Shown: positions 40,411 to 49,389 of the stretch, one piece after another
Position numbering within the stretch: position 1 is the stretch's first letter
Layout: each line of letters begins with the position of its first letter
Source: Rudanella lutea DSM 19387
GTDB lineage: Bacteria > Bacteroidota > Bacteroidia > Cytophagales > Spirosomataceae
Reading direction: 5' to 3'
DNA length: 64,000 nucleotides
NCBI RefSeq assembly: GCF_000383955.1
Contig: NZ_KB913013.1
Span: forward strand, 4,049,694 to 4,113,693
The notes under the pieces: model-generated
What the model was told of the DNA's origin: nothing
Databases searched by the model: none
The model's input: only the letters and a program-made list of their open reading frames with translations
Made by a program: the position numbers and the translations under genes

Positions 40411-42882
40411 TTACCGACCGCCCCCTTTGCCGTCGTCGTTGCTGATTTTGCGGCTTTGCTTGCCCCCGCTACTCATCTGCCCAAACCGGTAGCTGAACGT
40501 CAGGCGGGCTGACCGGTTGACGAGCCGAAACTGATTCGAAGCGTCAAAACTCGGAGCCGACGATTCGCCCCGCATTAGATTCCACCGATTGAAGGGGTTG
40601 GTTACGTTTAGCGTCAGGCTCGCTTTTTTGTTCCAGAACTCTTTCTTCCCCGACAACCCGTAGAAGTACCAGCCCGTGTTGGTGCTTTGTAGGCTAATCC
40701 AGCCTGTGTTGTACTGCCCCATCACCTGCACCGATACGTCTTTGGGGAGCTTGTACGTCAGGTTAGGCCCCACGCCCATTACCCAACCCGAGTTGCGTTG
40801 GCCCAGAGCCACACTCGACAGCATCACGTACGTCAGGTCGGTGTTCAGGCTCAGATCGATACGTTTGTTGGGCTGCATGCTTAGGCTTAGGTTGGCGCCG
40901 TAGCTGGCGTTGCGGCCAATGTTTTGGGGCGAGGTAACGGCTACACCGGCCGCATCGACGGTCGAGAGCCATTCGATGGCGTTGTTGGTTTGCCGCCAAA
41001 ACAGAGAGGTATTCAGCGAAAAGCCGTTTTCGCCAAAGGTGCTGTACGATACCTCGGTGGCGTGGGTAAGCTCAGGGCGCAGAAAGGGGTTGCCCGTCTG
41101 AATATTCCGTGGGTCGCTGACGTTGCGAAATGGGTTGAGGTACCAGATGAGCGGGCGCGAAATACGTTGGGTGTAGGCCAGCTTGAACGTGTGCTTTTTG
41201 GCGACCGTTTTGGCAACCGTAAAACTGGGTACCAGGTTGGTGTACTGACTGTTGAACTGAAACCGCTGGGTGATAAAGTCCCCATTGATGCGGGTGTGTT
41301 CGAGCCGGAGCCCGGCCGATAACGCCCACTTGTTTTTGGTGTCGAACTTGAGCGAGCTGTAGCCTGCGAATACCCGCTGAATGTACTTGAACTCGTTGGA
41401 CCGCGCCGTATCGAAGGCGTAATCCTGCTCCAGCCCCGTAAGCGAGAGGTTGGTGGTCGATTCGCTGCCGATGAACCGCTGTATGGTTTTGGCCCCGAAT
41501 TCGACCTTCAGGCTGGCCGAGTCGCGCAGTTTGTACGGGTTGGCAAAGTCGCTCTGAAACGTAAACTCGTTGTTGCGGCTCAGGTTGGTGGTTTGTTCCA
41601 GAAATGTAGGCCGCTCCGACGCCCGGTCGAACTGATTGATGGTGTAGTAATAGTTGTCGGGCATGTAGCTGTACTGCGACAGCACCGAAAACTCCTTGCC
41701 GGGTTTGGTAAACGAGCGGGTCCAGCCGAGGTTAAACTCGGCGTTGCCGTAGGGGTTCCGAAACGCAATGTCGCGCCGGAAATCCTGAACCACCTGCCCC
41801 GACGTCGACACCAGCCGGCTACCCAGTTGGCTATTGTTGGGGAAGTTGCCGCCCCAGGCATTCACCGAGAAATTGAGACGGTTGAGTGAGTCGGGGTCGT
41901 AATCGAGGCTCAGTTCGCTATGACCGCCCATGCCCGTGTTATCGGCCGTGCTCCGTTGCGACAACTCGCTCACCGGTTGCCCGTCCACGAGGGTGGTTCG
42001 GCTCTGCCCCATTTCCATGATGTTGCGGTAGGTGTACACGTTGCCCGATGCGCTGAGTCCTACTTTGCCCTGCTTTACAGACACGTTGCCGCCCAGTGAG
42101 TTGTTGAAATTGCCCACCGTAGCGTTTATCGTGCCGTTGGTGCCCTGAAGCTGTTTTTTGGTGATGATATTGATCACCCCGGCCGAACCTTCGGCATCGT
42201 ATTTAGCGCCGGGGCTCGTAATCACCTCCACCGATTTGATGATGTTGGCGGGCATCTGCTTGAGCGCATCGGCCAGATTACGGGCCATAATACTCGATGG
42301 CTTCCCGTTTACGAGTACCCTTATGTTACTGCTGCCCCGCATTTTTACGTTGCCTTCGAGGTCAACGGTGAGCATAGGAACCTTCCGCAGTACATCCACG
42401 GCGGTTCCGCCCGTGTTGGTGGCGTCCACATCGGCATTGTACACCAGCTTGTCGCCCTTGTCTTCGACGAGTGCTTTCCGGGCCGTTACCACCACTTCAT
42501 TGAGGCTTTTGGTATCGGGTGCGAGGAGTACCGTACCCAGGTCGACCGGGCCATTGGCGGGTACGATAGCCACGTTCGGAATGATTCGGGTACGGTACCC
42601 CACAAACGAAAGGGTAATCTGGTAGACCCCCGCCGGAATGTTGTCGAGCACAAAAGCGCCTTTGTCATCAGCCGTGCCGCCCAGCAAAATTTTACGAGCC
42701 CCCGTTGCCGACGTGGATACGGCCGACGTGGATACGGCCCCCGTGGACACGGCAATCGTCACATACGAAATGGGTTGGCGGGTTGTGGAGTCGGCTACGG
42801 TGCCCGTTAGTTTGCCGGTAGATGGCGTCTGGGCAAACGCGCCAAACGTGATAAAGGTGAGGACGTAAAGAAAAGCGTTCAT
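40411..42882 (-). CDS. TonB-dependent-receptor-like outer-membrane beta-barrel protein with carboxypeptidase-like domain
   Basis: This protein has 823 residues from MNAFLYVLTFITFG (signal peptide ending AFAQ). The order is a CarboxypepD_reg-like domain (about residues 20-110, GKLTGTVADSTTRQPISYV), a plug domain (about 125-225, NEVVVTARKALVEDKGDKLVYN, then the YDAEGSAGVINIITKK motif) and a large beta-barrel to the C-terminus. Such proteins move ligands across the outer membrane or serve as adhesins. No SusD partner is adjacent, so substrate is unknown. The longer frame start (42933) lies upstream of the -7 box. Confidence 0.9.
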   Translation of the reverse strand: MNAFLYVLTFITFGAFAQTPSTGKLTGTVADSTTRQPISYVTIAVSTGAVSTSAVSTSATGARKILLGGTADDKGAFVLDNIPAGVYQITLSFVGYRTRIIPNVAIVPANGPVDLGTVLLAPDTKSLNEVVVTARKALVEDKGDKLVYNADVDATNTGGTAVDVLRKVPMLTVDLEGNVKMRGSSNIRVLVNGKPSSIMARNLADALKQMPANIIKSVEVITSPGAKYDAEGSAGVINIITKKQLQGTNGTINATVGNFNNSLGGNVSVKQGKVGLSASGNVYTYRNIMEMGQSRTTLVDGQPVSELSQRSTADNTGMGGHSELSLDYDPDSLNRLNFSVNAWGGNFPNNSQLGSRLVSTSGQVVQDFRRDIAFRNPYGNAEFNLGWTRSFTKPGKEFSVLSQYSYMPDNYYYTINQFDRASERPTFLEQTTNLSRNNEFTFQSDFANPYKLRDSASLKVEFGAKTIQRFIGSESTTNLSLTGLEQDYAFDTARSNEFKYIQRVFAGYSSLKFDTKNKWALSAGLRLEHTRINGDFITQRFQFNSQYTNLVPSFTVAKTVAKKHTFKLAYTQRISRPLIWYLNPFRNVSDPRNIQTGNPFLRPELTHATEVSYSTFGENGFSLNTSLFWRQTNNAIEWLSTVDAAGVAVTSPQNIGRNASYGANLSLSMQPNKRIDLSLNTDLTYVMLSSVALGQRNSGWVMGVGPNLTYKLPKDVSVQVMGQYNTGWISLQSTNTGWYFYGLSGKKEFWNKKASLTLNVTNPFNRWNLMRGESSAPSFDASNQFRLVNRSARLTFSYRFGQMSSGGKQSRKISNDDGKGGGR

Positions 42883-42914
42883 AAAGGCTGAAGGTTGTAC
42901 CCTATTGTCTGCAA

Positions 42915-42922
42915 CAAAGGTA
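42915..42922 (-). promoter_or_regulatory. Bacteroidota -7 box for the TonB-type receptor
   Basis: The minus strand reads TACCTTTG, matching TAnnTTTG. Initiation near 42908 gives a leader of about 25 nt before the ATG at 42882 and excludes the upstream ATG at 42933. Confidence 0.55.
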
Positions 42923-43101
42923 GAGTGCTGCAAAAGTGCCTTCGACGCTGTTAGGATAATTTAAGAATTCGTCGTGACGCCTGCCGGACTGCCGTTGAGA
43001 GCCCGGCTTTACCCCGCGCCCTTGTGCTCAAACCGTTGGTTGCTGCCCGAAAGATGGCCAAACGGGGGTGAGGGTTGCACCGGCGGTCCGGTTTGGGGAA
43101 A

Positions 43102-43563
43102 CTATTCGTCGTCGGCACCCAGAACCTGCCAGATCAGATCCGACTCATAGCCTTTGCTCAGGGCAAACCGAACCAGTTTTTGCTTCACCACGAGCGGGTT
43201 ATCGTCGCGGATGGTCCGGCGTTTTTTGGCCAGCAGATCGGCGAGGGCGGCCCGGTAATCGTCGGGGGCTATTTCGTTCATAGCCTGATCGAGGTTGTAG
43301 CCCGTAATGCCCCGCTGTTGCAGGTGTTGCCGGATTTTGCGTTTGCCCCAGTGTTTCACCCGAAATTTGCCGCCCGCAAACGACCGGGCAAACCGCCCTT
43401 CGTTGAGGTAATTCTGACTGATGAGCTCGGCAATAATCTCCTCGGCATCGTCGCCGTAGATGTCCCAGTCGTTCAGGCGGTCGCGGACTTCCTGTTGAGT
43501 CCGTTCCTGATAGGCACAAAACGAAGCGGCTTTACGGAGGGCGTCTTTGAGGTATTCGGTCAT
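43102..43563 (-). CDS. recX: regulatory protein RecX
   Basis: This protein has 153 residues from MTEYLKDALRKAA; the frame opens 14 codons earlier with a less likely leader. Three RecX helical repeats are recognisable: FCAYQERTQQEVRDRL, LNEGRFARSFAGGKFRVKHWGKRKIRQHL and a C-terminal repeat LVRFALSKGYESDLIWQVL. RecX binds RecA filaments and restrains recombination. recA is not in the window. Confidence 0.9.
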   Translation of the reverse strand: MTEYLKDALRKAASFCAYQERTQQEVRDRLNDWDIYGDDAEEIIAELISQNYLNEGRFARSFAGGKFRVKHWGKRKIRQHLQQRGITGYNLDQAMNEIAPDDYRAALADLLAKKRRTIRDDNPLVVKQKLVRFALSKGYESDLIWQVLGADDE

Positions 43564-43827
43564 GCGATGGGTAAGAGGCCTGTGTACCAAGCTAAACAGG
43601 AACAACGGGCAAAAAGCTCCTAAAGAAGCCCGTATGTAGCCGATTGATAAATTTATTTGTTTTCATGAGTTGGGCGTCGTTATTTGATAGAACAGCGAAA
43701 GTAGCCCCAGCTGTAACTACACGGCAGCAACACATCTGCATCTTGCTGACCTGATGAGCATTGCGAAGCTTTATGGGTTCGGGGAGACGTGTAATACGCT
43801 CACCGTTCCGGCAAACATATACAGATC

Positions 43828-44298
43828 ATGAAACGTATAAAATTCCTCGTCCTATTCGCAGTTGTCCTGTTGACTGTTAACAGCAGTTGTGAAAAAAAAT
43901 GTTCTTCACCAGCAGTAAGTACTTTTTATTTAGACACTCGTGGTACGTGGCGACTTGTCAAAATTGTTTATCCAACCAGAACGCAAACGACCTTTGCCCA
44001 ACCACAAACCTTGAAAATCTATTCAAGTAGCGGTCGATTGCCCGGTCCTAATGTTAGTGAAAAACTCTTTAAAGACACTACGACTACTGCTACCAATGAG
44101 TGGTTGGGAGTAGATCCAGATTGCCAGAATCGTAGCTTTGTGGTGAGTTACGATAACATTCCCCTGTTCCGAAAATACTGGATAAATGGGCCAGCCGATC
44201 AGCTACAGGCAACGGGATACGTAGCTAAAGTGGGTAGCGAAGCCGACAGTGTGCGGTACTACTATGAGTTGGTAGAAAGAAATTACTTCGACAAATAA
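43828..44298 (+). CDS. small lipoprotein with a lipocalin-like domain, copy 1
   Basis: This 156-residue protein has a lipoprotein signal (MKRIKFLVLFAVVLLTVNSSC), with the probable lipidated Cys at residue 20. A small beta domain opens with GTWRLVKIVYPTRTQ and ends RYYYELVERNYFDK. The GTWRL start suggests a lipocalin-like fold, not a firm assignment. A nearly identical copy lies 325 bp downstream. Codon and base composition are more AT-rich than in the flanking genes. Confidence 0.72.
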   Translation: MKRIKFLVLFAVVLLTVNSSCEKKCSSPAVSTFYLDTRGTWRLVKIVYPTRTQTTFAQPQTLKIYSSSGRLPGPNVSEKLFKDTTTTATNEWLGVDPDCQNRSFVVSYDNIPLFRKYWINGPADQLQATGYVAKVGSEADSVRYYYELVERNYFDK

Positions 44299-44300
44299 TG

Positions 44301-44328
44301 AAGCGTGTCATAGTTGACACGCTTTTTT
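44301..44328 (+). terminator. intrinsic terminator after lipoprotein copy 1
   Basis: A perfect 10-bp stem AAGCGTGTCA/TGACACGCTT with a TAGT loop is followed by TTTT. It starts 3 bp after the stop codon. No counterpart was seen after copy 2. Confidence 0.88.
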
Positions 44329-44440
44329 CAAAACTTCAGTCCCAATTCCAGCGAGACAAGATGGTTTATTAGATAGATGCCTTAAGCAAACTGCTGCGAA
44401 CGACTAAGCGAATAGGAGTTAACGAATTTACGTTAGTGTG
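44328..44440 (-). pseudogene. degraded 3' end of an outer-membrane beta-barrel gene
   Basis: Read on the minus strand, the stretch ends HLVSLELGLKF followed by a stop, matching RVVALELGLKF at the end of the intact barrel gene at 45384. The nucleotide match AAACTTCAG-CCCAATTCCAGCG is visible at 44331 and 45387. Upstream residues (VNSYSLSRSQQFA) fit the same protein loosely but an in-frame TAA interrupts them. No further similarity is obvious toward 44623. The remainder of this 325-bp gap shows no gene. Confidence 0.45.
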
Positions 44441-44623
44441 GACGACGACAAAATTCAAGTATATGGTTACTACAGATCGTACAAACTCTGTTCAGGCGTC
44501 GCTTATCCGTCTATTTGACCGGCCGATGCAACCAACAGAGTTAGCAGACATCCATTACAATCAGAACGTGAAGATGATTTCGGGCATTCGCTGACAGAGC
44601 AAAATTGTAATCAGATACAGATC

Positions 44624-45088
44624 ATGAAACGGATAAAATTCCTAGTCTTGTTTGCAGTTGTCCTGTTGACTGTTAACAGCAGTTGTGAAAAAAAATGTTC
44701 TTCACCAGCAGTAAGTACTTTTTATTTAGACACTCGTGGTACGTGGCGACTTGTCAAAATTGTTTATCCAACCAGAATGCAAACGACCTTTGCCCAACCA
44801 CAGACCTTGAAAATATACCCAGTTAGTGGTCGATTGCCCGGTCCTAATACAAGCGAGAAACTTATTAGAGATAACACGACTACTGCTACCAATGAGTGGT
44901 TGGGAGTAGATCCAGATTGCCAGAATCGTAGCTTTGTGGTGAGTTACGATAACATTCCCCTGTTCCGAAAGTACTGGATAAACGAGCCGGCCGATCAGGT
45001 ACAGGCAACGGGTTACGTAGCTAAAGTGGGTAGCGAAGCCGACAGTGTGCGGTACTACTATGAGTTGGTGGAAAGATATTTTAAGTGA
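44624..45088 (+). CDS. small lipoprotein with a lipocalin-like domain, copy 2
   Basis: This 154-residue near-duplicate of the gene at 43828 is identical over the N-terminal 50 residues and most of the C-terminal half. Differences cluster in the centre (YPVSGRLPGPNTSEKLIRDN versus YSSSGRLPGPNVSEKLFKDT), in WINEPADQV and at the very end (VERYFK). Upstream homology starts only at about ACAGATCATGAAACG, so the two copies have different promoter regions. It is probably an outer-membrane or periplasmic lipoprotein of unknown role. Confidence 0.72.
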   Translation: MKRIKFLVLFAVVLLTVNSSCEKKCSSPAVSTFYLDTRGTWRLVKIVYPTRMQTTFAQPQTLKIYPVSGRLPGPNTSEKLIRDNTTTATNEWLGVDPDCQNRSFVVSYDNIPLFRKYWINEPADQVQATGYVAKVGSEADSVRYYYELVERYFK

Positions 45089-45340
45089 CCCCCTTGGTTA
45101 GGTACTTACTTGAAGGCGTTACCTGAAATAGCTTATGTATCTTTTTTGCAAAAACAAGACACGTATTTTCCCCGTATCAGAACGGGTAGTTTTCAGGTTG
45201 CTGGTCTGGCTCCGATATGATTGTTTTGCCAGACAGATTATCTGACTGCTATATCCACACCATTTCAGTCTGGTTCGGGTGCATTATGCTGACTATGCGC
45301 CGTACTACGGTGATCTGTACCACGCCATTGGACACACCAA

Positions 45341-45377
45341 AAAGGCAACCGGTTTTCGTACCGATTGCCTTTTTTTA
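45341..45377 (-). terminator. terminator of the beta-barrel gene, possibly bidirectional
   Basis: AAAGGCAACCGGT (45341-45353) and ACCGATTGCCTTT (45360-45372) form a 13-bp stem with T runs on the right side and A residues on the left. In the minus-strand transcript all pairs are Watson-Crick or G-U. The 295-bp gap from 45089 shows nothing else recognisable. Confidence 0.7.
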
Positions 45378-45383
45378 TGCAGC

Positions 45384-46298
45384 CTAAAACTTCAGCCCCA
45401 ATTCCAGCGCCACCACCCGGTTGCGCACGTGCAGGTCGCGGGGGCGGGCCACGTCGAGCAGCCCCCGCTGATAACTGAGGCTGATGTTGATAGCATTGGT
45501 CTGGCTCAACCGATACTGAAGGCCGCCCCCCAGCACCCAGGCCACATCGGCAAAGCCAAACTGCCGCCGGGTGCCTTCTTTCTGGGCTACCTGATGGTAC
45601 ACGTTGCGCGTGGGGTCGAGGGCTTTTTCGGCCAGTTTGACGTCGAGCAGACCGCCCGTCTGAATATAAAGCCGCGACGATGGAAGCAGGTTGTTGGCAA
45701 ACAGTTTCACCGTCATCGGAATCTGCACATACTGAAGGTTATACACCGCGTACTTGGCCGGTGCGCCGGGGTTCCAGCGGGTTTCGCCATAGGAGCCCGG
45801 AATCCGGTAGCCCACCCGCTTAATGGTGTACCAAAGCCCTGAGCTAAAGGCGTATCGATCTTTAAAAAAGAAATAATCGAGCGATACCCCCACACTAGGG
45901 CGTAGGGCGGTGCCGTTTTGCATAAAACCCAGGTAGTTACCCGAACTCTCGACCCGGTTGATGGTGGCATGCGGGGCAAACCGCACGCTCATCTCAATCA
46001 GGTGGCTGGGGCGCTCGTAGTCGGGGTAGGCCTCATCGCGCGATTGTTGGTAGGCGCGGTCGATAGCCCGGTCGGTGCTTGTTTTTTTCTTCCGTTTCCG
46101 AAGTGGTTTTTCGTCGGTCACGGTCACCTTGTAATCGTCGCCGAGGATTTTGCGGAAACGGCGCTCCGTAACCCGGGCCGTTGCGAATTCGTCGGTCGAC
46201 GCTTGCCACTGTTGACCCCACGATTCCCCGACTGCGGCTGTCAGCGTCAAAATCAGGGTCAGGACTGCAACTTTTTCCATAAATTTGTCTGTTTTCAA
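45384..46298 (-). CDS. outer-membrane beta-barrel protein (porin-like)
   Basis: This 304-residue protein has a signal peptide (MEKVAVLTLILTLTAAV, cleavage near SWGQ). The ATG six codons earlier is equally possible and I kept it. A basic linker RKRKKKTSTDRAIDR is followed by about eight to ten amphipathic strands ending VVALELGLKF. It resembles the general Bacteroidota OMP_b-brl class; no substrate can be inferred. A remnant of a related gene lies at 44328-44440. Confidence 0.78.
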   Translation of the reverse strand: MKTDKFMEKVAVLTLILTLTAAVGESWGQQWQASTDEFATARVTERRFRKILGDDYKVTVTDEKPLRKRKKKTSTDRAIDRAYQQSRDEAYPDYERPSHLIEMSVRFAPHATINRVESSGNYLGFMQNGTALRPSVGVSLDYFFFKDRYAFSSGLWYTIKRVGYRIPGSYGETRWNPGAPAKYAVYNLQYVQIPMTVKLFANNLLPSSRLYIQTGGLLDVKLAEKALDPTRNVYHQVAQKEGTRRQFGFADVAWVLGGGLQYRLSQTNAINISLSYQRGLLDVARPRDLHVRNRVVALELGLKF

Positions 46299-46451
46299 GA
46301 AAGGGAGTTCACGTACCGGGCGTGCTCAGAAGGTGGCAGGACAATCAGAGACAACCGCAGTGGTGGTGATTTTTTTGTGCTATAGCTTCGACAATTGAAC
46401 GGCCCGATGGATTAGTGAACGCCTTGTTCAGATCACTCTTTTTCAAAATAA

Positions 46452-47429
46452 ATGCGTTTTCCAGCCGCTCTTGGGGCGCTTCTTGCTGTTTTACTGCTCA
46501 ACTCCTGTGCCAAAAAGGAACGGGTTCCGCTCGACCGGCTCGATCAGGCCCTGTTTGCAGCAAAAGAGCCCGATCAGATTCGGGAGTTTCTGGCCCGAAA
46601 CAAGTCAATTGCACAATTGTACTTTGGCGCGGACAACGGCCCCGATAGTTCGTTGGTTGCCGATTTGCACCATCGGGTAAACGACCCCGAACTCAACCTA
46701 TTGTACAAGCAGGTTCAGGACGAGTTTCCGGAAGAAAACGAGCTGGCGGCCCAATTGGGTGAAGCCTTCGTCAATATCAAGAAAGCGTACCCCGACTTTA
46801 AGCCTCCGCGTGTGGTGACTATGGTCACGGGCTTTATGGGCCCCGACCTGGTCGTGAGCGATAGCCTCGTGATTGTGGGGCTCGATTATTTTCTGGGGCC
46901 CAAAGCCAAATACCGGCCCCGTGGCCCTGAGTTTCCGCAGTACATTTTGCGCCGGTACGCCAAAGAATACATTGCCCCGACGGTGGTCTTTACCCTCTCC
47001 GACGCGTTTAACAAGAATAACCCGGCCGACCAAACCATGCTGGCCGATATGGTTTACTTTGGCAAAGGCTATGTGTTTACCAAAACCATGATGCCCGCCG
47101 TAGCCGACAGCCTCGTGATTGGCTATTCCGATGTGCAGCTCACCGAAACCTACAACGCGCAGGATATGGTGTGGGCGCATTTTATTGATAAGCAGCTTAT
47201 TTACGAAACTCGCCCCGACATAAAGAACCGCTACATGAACGAGCGGCCCTTTACGGCCGAGATTGGCCCGCGCTGCCCCGGCGCAATTGGGCGTTGGGTG
47301 GGCTGGCGCATTGTGGGTCGCTACTTCGACAAGCAAACGAACCCGTCGATTACCGACCTGATGGCGACCGACGACGCGCGCAAACTCTTTATGGAGTCGG
47401 GATACAAAGGGCAAAAAGACGAAAATTAA
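46452..47429 (+). CDS. gldB: GldB-like gliding motility lipoprotein
   Basis: This 325-residue protein starts with a lipoprotein signal (MRFPAALGALLAVLLLNSC, Cys19). The body fits GldB: FVNIKKAYPDFKPPRVVTMVTGF, LVIVGLDYFLGPKAKYRP, RRYAKEYIAP and C-terminal GIGRWVGWRIVGRY-type segment (AIGRWVGWRIVGRYF). GldB is required for gliding in Flavobacterium but also occurs in non-gliding Bacteroidota, so motility should not be assumed. It precedes the ABC exporter by 58 bp. Confidence 0.8.
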   Translation: MRFPAALGALLAVLLLNSCAKKERVPLDRLDQALFAAKEPDQIREFLARNKSIAQLYFGADNGPDSSLVADLHHRVNDPELNLLYKQVQDEFPEENELAAQLGEAFVNIKKAYPDFKPPRVVTMVTGFMGPDLVVSDSLVIVGLDYFLGPKAKYRPRGPEFPQYILRRYAKEYIAPTVVFTLSDAFNKNNPADQTMLADMVYFGKGYVFTKTMMPAVADSLVIGYSDVQLTETYNAQDMVWAHFIDKQLIYETRPDIKNRYMNERPFTAEIGPRCPGAIGRWVGWRIVGRYFDKQTNPSITDLMATDDARKLFMESGYKGQKDEN

Positions 47430-47487
47430 CACGGGCCTTCGGGCATGGCAACTTTACCGCCAATGCCCCTAACCCGTGACCAAATAC

Positions 47488-49308
47488 ATGGCAAAAGGAC
47501 GACGAAATTTTGGCGAAGAAGCCAGTCCCGAGGACAAAAAACCGCTGAGTCGCGAGAGCATTCGGCGGGCAATCAGCATTTTCCGGTTCGTAAAGCCCTA
47601 CCGATGGCTCTACGCGCTGGGCTTTCTGTTTCTGATTCTCTCCACCACCACTACTCTCAGTTTTGGTCTGCTCATTGGGCAGATTACGAGCGTGATTCAG
47701 GGCAAATCGGAGTTTACACTCAATCAGGTTACGCTGTTCTTTGTGGGTGTACTGATTGCTCAGGCTATTTTCTCGTTTTTTCGGATCTACTTTTTCTCGC
47801 AGGTGAGCGAACGGGCCATGGCCGATGTGCGTCGGTCGACGTATAGCAAAATTGTAACCTTGCCGATTCCGTTTTTTGAGCAGCGCCGGGTGGGTGAACT
47901 CACCAGCCGGATCTCGGCCGACGTGTCGCAGTTGCAGGATGTGCTGACGCTGACCCTGGCTGAGTTGTTCCGGCAGATAGCCACGCTGCTCATCGGTACG
48001 GGAATCATTTTGTACGTATCCTGGAAACTGACCCTGTTTATGCTGGCTACGTTTCCGGTAATCATTATTGCGGCTATGGTGTTCGGGCGGTTTATCCGGA
48101 CGCTGTCGAAGAAAGCGCAGGATCAGCTGGCCGAAGCCAACGTGGTGGTCGAAGAAACCCTGCAGTCGATCAACGTTGTCAAAGCCTTTACCAACGAGCG
48201 CTACGAGATTGGGCGGTACGGCTCGGCCCTGGCGCGAGTGGTGGGTACTGCCTTGCGGGCGGCCCGGTTCCGGGGGGCATTTGTGTCGTTTGTGATTTTT
48301 GCTCTTTTCGGGGGCATTGTGGGCGTTGTTTGGTACGGCGGTACGCTGGTGCAGGCCGGCGAAATGCCGTTTGCCGACTTGCTGACGTTTATAGTCTATA
48401 CGACGTTTATCGGTGGCTCGGTAGCGGGCATGGGCGATTTGTACGCTCAGCTCCAGAAAACCATTGGTGCCTCGGAGCGGATTCTGGAAATTCTGGGCGA
48501 GCATTCGGAAGTTGACGCCGATAGCGAGCAGGCGGCTCTACCCGTACCGATAAAGGGCAATGTGGTGTTCGAAAATATACGGTTCTCGTACCCATCGCGG
48601 CCCGATGTTGAGGTGCTCAAAGGTGTTTCGCTGCGGGTCGATTCGGGCCGGAAAATTGCTCTGGTAGGGCAAAGTGGCGCGGGTAAGTCGACCATTGTGC
48701 AGCTACTTATGCGGTACTACAACACCGCCGAGGGGCAGATTACGGTGGATGGCCGTCGGTTAAGCGATTTCAATATCACGCACCTGCGGCAGAACATCGC
48801 CGTGGTGCCACAGGAGGTGATGCTGTTTGGCGGCACCATCGCCGAAAATATTCAGTATGGCCGGCCCGGCGCTACCGAAGCCGAAATTCACGAAGCCGCT
48901 CGCAAGGCCAATGCCTACGGGTTCATCCAGTCGTTTCCGGAAGGCTTTCAGACGGTGGTGGGCGAGCGAGGGGTTAAGCTATCGGGTGGTCAACGGCAAC
49001 GGATTGCCATTGCCCGCGCCATTCTGAAAGACCCGGCTATCCTGATTCTCGACGAAGCGACCAGCTCGCTCGATGCTGAGTCGGAAAAGCTGGTGCAGGA
49101 GGCTCTGGATGAGCTGATGCAAAACCGAACCACCCTGATTATTGCCCACCGGCTGGCTACCATTCGCAAGGTCGATACGATTTATGTCTTGCGCGAAGGG
49201 CAGGTAGTGGAGCAGGGTACGCACGAGGAGCTGGCCCATGTTGAAGACGGGCTCTACGCGAATTTGGTTAAATTGCAGTTTGAAACGGGGGTAATGTATA
49301 ATGAATAA
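47488..49308 (+). CDS. ABC transporter, fused permease and ATPase (MsbA-like exporter)
   Basis: This protein has 606 residues from the ATG at 47488; a GTG four codons earlier is possible. Six membrane helices occupy about residues 35-340. The ATPase domain follows, with Walker A GQSGAGKST, signature LSGGQRQRIAIARA, Walker B ILILDEATSSLD and H-loop IAHRL. A homodimeric lipid or drug exporter is most likely. The stop codon TAA lies inside the word-type palindrome at 49297-49384. Confidence 0.93.
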   Translation: MAKGRRNFGEEASPEDKKPLSRESIRRAISIFRFVKPYRWLYALGFLFLILSTTTTLSFGLLIGQITSVIQGKSEFTLNQVTLFFVGVLIAQAIFSFFRIYFFSQVSERAMADVRRSTYSKIVTLPIPFFEQRRVGELTSRISADVSQLQDVLTLTLAELFRQIATLLIGTGIILYVSWKLTLFMLATFPVIIIAAMVFGRFIRTLSKKAQDQLAEANVVVEETLQSINVVKAFTNERYEIGRYGSALARVVGTALRAARFRGAFVSFVIFALFGGIVGVVWYGGTLVQAGEMPFADLLTFIVYTTFIGGSVAGMGDLYAQLQKTIGASERILEILGEHSEVDADSEQAALPVPIKGNVVFENIRFSYPSRPDVEVLKGVSLRVDSGRKIALVGQSGAGKSTIVQLLMRYYNTAEGQITVDGRRLSDFNITHLRQNIAVVPQEVMLFGGTIAENIQYGRPGATEAEIHEAARKANAYGFIQSFPEGFQTVVGERGVKLSGGQRQRIAIARAILKDPAILILDEATSSLDAESEKLVQEALDELMQNRTTLIIAHRLATIRKVDTIYVLREGQVVEQGTHEELAHVEDGLYANLVKLQFETGVMYNE

Positions 49309-49384
49309 TGAACGATGTAGAGCGGCTAACTCCCTTTGATAGACGGCTACTCATTATTCATGGTACATCTTCCATTATCCATTT
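49297..49384. repeat. AT-rich imperfect palindrome between the ABC exporter and fur
   Basis: The left part reads ATAATGAATAATGAACGATGTA. The right part contains the complements TCATTATTCATGGTACATC and TTCCATTATCCATTT. It resembles the palindrome at 6097-6171 and overlaps the stop codon of the ABC gene. Confidence 0.65.
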
Positions 49385-49389
49385 AAAAA

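Noticed and set aside
45279-45842. 187-codon open frame antisense to the beta-barrel gene
   Set aside because: It crosses the terminator and runs opposite a supported gene with signal peptide and strands.
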